DNA of 64,000 nucleotides from Hydnum rufescens UP504 (Eukaryota > Basidiomycota > Agaricomycetes > Cantharellales > Hydnaceae): assembly GCA_014904985.1 (NCBI GenBank), contig MU129007.1, positions 124,001 to 188,000 of the forward strand. The letters are read 5' to 3'. Under the pieces are notes generated by a model, which made no database searches, had not been told where the DNA came from, and was given only the letters and a program-made list of their open reading frames with translations. Shown here one piece after another: positions 58,476 to 64,000 of this stretch (position 1 is its first letter; the number at the start of each line of letters is the position of its first letter). The position numbers and the translations under genes were made by a program.

Positions 58476-60093
58476 ACAACTAAGCCAGTAAACAAAGTGA
58501 TGAAACAAAATCAAGGGTGAGGGGGGGGGGGGTTGGGAAAGAAAAGTGCCTAGTCTCCTCTCCCAGACAGGCTGCTGGTGTGGCCTCGTGCCACGTCCGG
58601 GGAGCTCCTGGGGACGGCAATCTTGTTCCTTACCATTTCAGTCGGCAAAGGTGTTGTTGGACCCATGGGTGCTTTTGTTGTGCGACTCTCCAAGGCAGGT
58701 ATAAAGAACAGAATTTTATTATATTTGAGAAGCATGCAATGCCTCTGGAAATTGAGGCCTGAATCTGGAGTCACCACCTTGTAACCTGTTCATCCGTTTG
58801 TCCGTTTGTTCACTCACTCATCTGCCCATTAATATCGCTCTTGTAAGTTGAAAATCTGGTTTCTGTAGTGTATGTCACCCCAGAACCTGATTCAGTCTCC
58901 AATTTTTCTGAGTGTGACACCCAATATAGTGCCCGATCTAGATAGCAATACCCCCATGGCGATGTTGTTGAAGAACCGGTGTGGAGCCACTTAGATTTGC
59001 ACAACAAGTGGAAAGATAGAGTGTTTGATCAGAGCTCAAGCAAACACACTTGAGATCTAGAAGGATATGCTGACTAAACAATGAGCATTAGAGCTCGCCC
59101 ATCCCCAATTCCACCAGACGTGACCAGGTTGCTATCGGTGGGAGCAGCTTTTTCTAGGCTGTGACGTGACAGTACAGTAACCCCTGGTGTGACGCGTGAC
59201 GTATCGCTACGACCGTAACACTACAGTAACAACACCGCAGAGCGAAATCCAATTGGAGATTCGGTGATGCCTGTGCAGGTGCTAAGAGTAGGATCCCCGC
59301 TAGTGTTGCCAAGACTCGGGCTTGAGCACTCGAGCCCGAGCGAACTCCTTTTTGAGCCAGCCAAATCTTTTGTTGATCCAGACTCAGCTAACTATTTATG
59401 GTATAGAATATATCACAAGTCGTTGGATCAAGTCGACTGGAGGCCAAGTCGAGCCAAGTCGTGGCAACACTACGACCACAGAGCACAGTACGAAGTTTGG
59501 CACCAGCAGGTTTCTTTTCGGAGAAATACTGCAAGGCACACGTGACAGGTGAGTGGTAATCTCGATGACCTGATTGGAAGTGAGCGGCTATAGCGGAATA
59601 GTTATGTAATTCATGTTGTGAACGACTTTAGCGCCGACTTCATGTCTGCCGGAGTCGGGACATGGGCGCTCACCGAATAGGAGTTTTCTCAATGTTTCCC
59701 TCCAATTCCGTGCGTGGATTGAGGACTCCGGCCTCGTCATCCCGGGCTGTGCGGCCGGCAATGCGCGAAGGATCTGCAACGTTTTCGATTATTCGACTCC
59801 GCCTGACTATCCCAAATTCATCGACATGTCAGGTGCCTGAGGCACGGACCTGTGGCCCCTAGATTGGTAGCAGCCCGGATCATGGCCCTTATAGAAACAA
59901 TTCTCTCTCAATGTAGTACTTTCAATCACCCCAAGCACCGCCGCCGATTTCCGTCGAACCATGCGTCCATCTACTTATTTTTCGAGCATTCGCCTTTTTG
60001 CATTGCACACGGATTTCAAACGCTCGTCCGCACATTTTTGAAATCAGCTGTAACAACACTCTACAGCTCCATCTTCCCCTCACCTTGCCTATC

Positions 60094-62272
60094 ATGTTGT
60101 CTTATTGTACTGTTGTCGCCTTACTACCTCTGGTCTTGGGCCGTTCAGTCTCTCTGAATCTTGAGACGAGGGCTAAGTATCATTCTACCTGCTTGGCCAT
60201 CCAGCACGTCATATCTCACGCTTCCCAAGTATTTCATCCTGGTAAGTAATCGTCTGTTGTCATATATTTACCTCCCAGGGTCAAATAATCCCATAGGGAG
60301 CGTACCATATGTCAATGACACATCCCACTGGGTTCCCTCTAGCACTCAAGCTTCTGCCTGTTCAGTGGAGCCAGGGACCGTTGAGGACGTCTCCAAAATT
60401 GTAAACCATTTGCATCGTCACTGTATCACACATGGGCACTGACTTGCATCTACCTCACAGCTTAAAATTATTGGTAGGACCTCCACACCTTTCGCTGTCA
60501 GTGGAGGCATTCAGCCACCCGCCAGTGCTTCATATTAAGATCATCCTCCCATAGGTGAAATCCGGAGGACATGCGACAAATCAGGGCTTCAGTTCGACCC
60601 CCGGAGTCCATATTGCATTGTCCAGACTCAACACGGTCGCGTACCACCAAGACTCAAACACAGCAACCATCGGGGCCGGACTCACTTGGGACAGAGTCTA
60701 TGCCGAACTCGAGCCATATGGCGTGACGGTTCCCGGTGGGCGCATCTCTGGGGTCGGTGTTGGAGGATTCACATTGGGTGGAGGTAAGCATATTGTTCCT
60801 CCATATTTTTACTTGACTTGGCTGTGTGGCTTATATGTTCTTCGCTTCAGGATATTCGTGGATCACTAATCGACGTGGATTGGTGAGCAAGTTCTACAAC
60901 TTTAGCTTGGAATGCTCTTCACAATCGTGTCTATTTAGGGCATAGATAACGTTGTGGAGTATGAGCTGGTTCTTCCCAGTGGTGAGATTACGACGGTCAC
61001 AGCCAGTTCGAACCCGGAATTATCATTTGCATTGAGGGTAAGTGGCCGCGTGTCCCTTGTTATTGCCCACATACTAACTCTGGCATTCGCTGCAGGGTGG
61101 ATCTAACAATTTTGTGCGTCATAGATTTTATTGTGAACCTCATTGTGCTAAATTATATCCAGGGAATCGTAACAAAATTCATATTCAAGACTTACCGGAT
61201 GGGCCTTGTTTGGGCAAGTAGGATATTCAATACCGGCAGACCAGGATATCATTATGCTAAAGATCATTGGATGCTAGGGTGGCGTTATGACATTTGCGAA
61301 ATCGCATATTCCTCTGGTCCTCGAAGCCATCACAGATTTCGCAGCAAACAACACCAATCCAGATGCCAATATTGTTGGGACCTACATCCACGCCCCCGGC
61401 TCTGCTCCCGAATTATCCATCCTGACCTTTTACAACGGCCCGACGCTTCCTTTGGCTATTTTCGACAAGTTCCTTTCTATCCCTAGAGCAAGTGAAGATC
61501 TGAGGACTCGCCCTTTTACCGACCTTATTTCTGCGGTATCTGCTCCATACTTGAACCCCACCCACCTCCGGTGAGGCCTCTTCCCACCTAGTCTACTATT
61601 CAGGTTCTTAATTAACGGCGTGTTTCCAGTGGAGCGCAGCATACCGTGTCCCTTACGGGTTATACTGTCGACATCTTATCCCAGATCCTCAATCAAACCG
61701 ATGTCAGATTTGCCCCCCTTCCCTTATTGGATATTTACTGAGATGCAATCATAGTTCTACGCTGAATCTGGGTCATTCGCAAATGGGTCGTTGATTTCTG
61801 TGGCTATTGAACCATTCCTAGCATCTGGTGTGAGTTCTTTCAGTGCCAATGACACCGCATACCCGCACAACCGATATATCTCGCCTCTTGCACTCTTTTG
61901 GGTAAGGAAATGGAATCCCCTTGCATCTGTCTTTTCTTTAATGTGCGGAATATCTTTCCATTAACAGGGGTGGCCTGATGAACGTACCGACTCAACTGCG
62001 ATGCAGGACATGGAGCGTGCTGCGGCGGCCATCACCGCCACTGCCGAAGGCGAAGGCCAACAGCTGACAGACCTTGCTCTCTATAATAACTACGCACTAG
62101 CTGATACGCCCCTCGAGAGGCTCTATACTGTTAATCTTCCAAGGCTCCGGAGTCTCAAGAAGAAGTACGATCCTCGTAATAGTGCGTGGTTTTTCCGATT
62201 CGATCGTCACTGGGCTGCTAACCGTATCTCAATCGTCTAGTTATGAACCTCGCTGGAGGATTCCGATTTTAG
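60094..62272 (+). CDS. Secreted FAD-linked oxidase (berberine-bridge-enzyme-like)
   Basis: This is a vanillyl-alcohol-oxidase-fold flavoprotein oxidising sugars, alcohols or alkaloid-type substrates; its substrate is unknown. The signal peptide is MLSYCTVVALLPLVLGRSVS. Exons: 60094-60241, 60279-60400, 60461-60496, 60555-60783, 60851-60882, 60939-61037, 61096-61113, 61163-61213, 61278-61570, 61630-61702, 61755-61901, 61968-62181, 62241-62272. They sum to 1494 nt, 497 residues, with no frame break. FAD-domain motifs: FAVKSGGHATNQGFSST (His for covalent FAD), GAGLTWDRVYAELEPYGVTV, GRISGVGVGGFTLGGGYSW (no Cys, so single covalent attachment), NVVEYELVLPSGE, ALRGGSNNFGIVTKF, and the BBE C-terminal YDPRN-IMNLAGGFRF. 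One intron (donor 61214) starts GCAAGT. Confidence 0.93.
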
Positions 62273-63134
62273 GTGTATCCACTAAGAACTTCATTGCTTT
62301 ATTAGACCCATGAGGGTGTTTTTTGTTTTTGTTTTTGTTCTTTCATCTGCACTTTTTGCTTGGCTCAGATATTTCCTAGCCCGCCTGAGCACTGGACACT
62401 CTTCCTCTCTTGTCGTCTTATCATCAATGGCCACTACAATCTGGGTAGCTGCAATTTTCATTCGGTACATAGAATTTCATTGGGCATCCATACTACAAAT
62501 AGATCCAATTTCTTTCCAGGTGATATCGAGGCTCACTTTGGCTGTTTAATCATTCTTATTATTTCACCAGGTTCAAGCCCAGTTTTTATAACAAACTTCC
62601 CAAAGAAGTCAAGCACATCCATTATATACTCCATGATATTGACTAATAGGTCCAGGTGGATTATATTAATTGTTACTTGCTGCACAGCCCACATGTCCAC
62701 AGAACAGGCTAGTTTGTCTAGGACCCAGGATCTCAGGGGAAATCACCATGTACAATAGGTCAAGAAGCCACCCAACACTGTCAATTTTTATCAGATGCAT
62801 TCACGAGCGACCAATTCCCACGGCAGCCCGGCGGTAATCCTCGAGGGCGTTTTCCAAGCCGGCCTATTGTAGCCCCTGGCAAATGCTGTGGCCAGCGTCG
62901 TGACCGTATCAGTTACGTTTAGAACAATTCTTCGAATGGGCAGGTATTTGTCTCGAGCAATGGGCATTTCTAGTTCATATCCTGGAACCACCGGAACGAC
63001 TAGGTCTGGAGACCCAATATCCAACAACGAAGGAAAATACGAATCAATTACAGGCCCCCAAAGAGAGCTAGCAGTAAACCAGACAAAGATAAGTAGAAGA
63101 TCAATTAGGGCACAAGAGAAGATAGCGTATGAGG
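62273..63134. other. Intergenic
   Basis: This is 3' flank of the FAD oxidase (+) and of NOP56 (-). The minus-strand frame 62791-63027 reads DIGSPDLVVPVVPGYELEMP and YLPIRRIVLNVTDTVTTLAT and looks protein-like, but it has no recognised family and no upstream exon; it may be a fragment. A TTTTTG repeat lies at about 62318-62341. Confidence 0.35.
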
Positions 63135-64000
63135 CTATTCTGCTTTGCTCTTCCTACGCTTCTTAGTTGCCGGCTCTGCGCTATCTTCAGATTTATCCTT
63201 CTTTGACTTCTTCTTAGGTGATGCCTCGGTGCCGGACTGGGAAAATCACACGTAGACTTAGCCATGGCCGCGTACAGTTAGAGCAATATAATCACTTACC
63301 TCGGGAAGAGGGACGGCAGCAGCAGCATCAGCTGTGGCCGCCTTGGCAGCCTTCTTCGCGGCCTTCCGCGCAGCCTTGTCGATATCTTCCGACCCCTCGT
63401 CATTCTTGTCTTTCTTCTTCTTTGGAGACACTTCCTCTGCGTCGACATCCATAACGTCTGCCTTCCGCTTCTTCTTCTTGTCCTTTCTCTTCTCTTTTTC
63501 CACGTCATTACTGCTCGCGACCAATGGGCGAGTAGGTGCATCTGCCATTTCTGCGTCGCTGTCCTCGTCGTCAGCGTCCATAGCGAGACTGTCTAATACG
63601 CGCTTCATCGTGTCCGAGTTCTTCGACGGTGCGGTTCCAGTCTAGAAAGACCCCAATGAACTCAGTTAAACTTCGATCCCATCGGTTTAACGGAAGCACA
63701 TAGCGTACCTCGAAGAAATTTAATCGCTCTTCCACTTGATTACGGAGGGCTTCCCCAAACTTGCTCGTGGGTGCATCTACGATGTCACAAGGCAATTCAT
63801 CAGCAACAAAAGAACAGCAAAGAGACGTGGTAGAATGGGACCCGGCTCGCCTGAGTAACAGTCGATACGAGAGGCAATCGAGCATTTGTTTGCTAAGAAC
63901 CGGGAAATTCTGCCTTTGTGTTTGGCTCCTGCACGACCAATGAAAGTCGAGTGGTATATTAGTCCGTACTGAAGGGTTTTAAGGTTCAATGCAATGTTTC
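63135..64000 (-). CDS. NOP56: Nucleolar protein 56 (box C/D snoRNP), C-terminal part
   Basis: This is a core protein of box C/D snoRNPs that guide rRNA 2'-O-methylation. Only the C-terminal portion lies in the window; the gene continues beyond 64000. The minus strand reads [35 protein letters not shown], then [20 protein letters not shown], the end of the Nop domain. A Lys/Glu-rich tail follows ([51 protein letters not shown]) and ends KKRRKSKAE at 63135. KFGEALRxQVEERLxFFE distinguishes NOP56 from NOP58. The intron after DCYS has a GC donor (63849-63850) and joins S-D-A-P in frame. Confidence 0.93.

Larger units (their letters stand above)
57941..60093. other. Intergenic with palindromes and repeats
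   Basis: No gene is supported. It contains two inverted repeats at 58394-58475, a run of 12 G at 58521-58532, CCGTTTGTCCGTTTGTTCACTCACTCA at about 58793-58818 (short direct repeats), GTGACGTGACAGTACAGTAA-like words at 59161-59240, a CTCGGGCT/AGCCCGAG inverted pair near 59315-59340 and four AAGTCG words at 59416-59461. This may be remains of small mobile elements. Confidence 0.4.

Noticed and set aside
57941..60093. CRISPR-like or large tandem array
   Set aside because: The repeats are short, irregular and unevenly spaced; there are no equal spacers, and the genome is eukaryotic.

Overview
The window is nuclear DNA from a filamentous basidiomycete, most likely an Agaricomycete. The reasons are very intron-dense genes, introns of about 50-65 nt with GT-AG (sometimes GC-AG) borders, a eukaryotic housekeeping gene set, a fungal SDH4 and HAK-type potassium transporter, and secreted and 7-TM families I associate with basidiomycetes. 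A Rhizoctonia/Ceratobasidium-like source is my guess from protein style; it was not searched.

Layout. 0.4-4.1 kb: 2-oxoglutarate dehydrogenase E1 (+). 4.7-13.6 kb: a diverged tandem segmental duplication carrying two medium-chain dehydrogenase/reductase genes (+); it ends in the 3' end of the HAK potassium transporter gene (13.6-17.0 kb, -). 18.7-19.9 kb: GPP34/Vps74 (+). 20.5-21.2 kb: remains of an unidentified gene. 22.7-26.5 kb: importin beta-3 (-). 26.9-29.9 kb: almost empty apart from a hypothetical fragment. 29.9-31.3 kb: SDH4 (-) and a Dap1-like cytochrome-b5-fold protein (+), head to head. 31.7-33.4 kb: intron-containing tRNA-Gly (-) and eIF3i (+). 33.6-34.9 kb: a secreted protein (-). 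35-38 kb: coding-like fragments only. 38.0-38.7 kb: ribosomal protein eS19 (+). 38.9-40.6 kb: multi-pass membrane protein (-). 41.5-43.5 kb: glycerol kinase (+). 44.6-47.6 kb: a tandem family of coiled-coil unknowns (-). 48.9-51.0 kb: ammonium transporter (-). 53.3 kb: small PY-motif membrane protein (+). 54.3-57.9 kb: mitochondrial SAM carrier (-) and acyl-CoA ligase (-). 60.1-62.3 kb: secreted FAD-linked oxidase (+). 63.1 kb to the edge: C-terminal part of NOP56 (-).

The genes do not form a pathway cluster. Most are independent functions in mitochondrial metabolism, translation, transport and ion or nitrogen uptake. The strongest message is technical. Many otherwise intact conserved genes carry one-base gains or losses, mostly in short homopolymers, that break the reading frame. 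Exon sums of OGDH E1, Vps74 and glycerol kinase become exact multiples of three once these are accounted for, so consensus errors are likelier than mass pseudogenisation. The most interesting biology is the tandem duplication with a breakpoint in the potassium-transporter gene, several GC-AG introns, a start codon alone in its exon in eIF3i, and the lineage-specific coiled-coil family.
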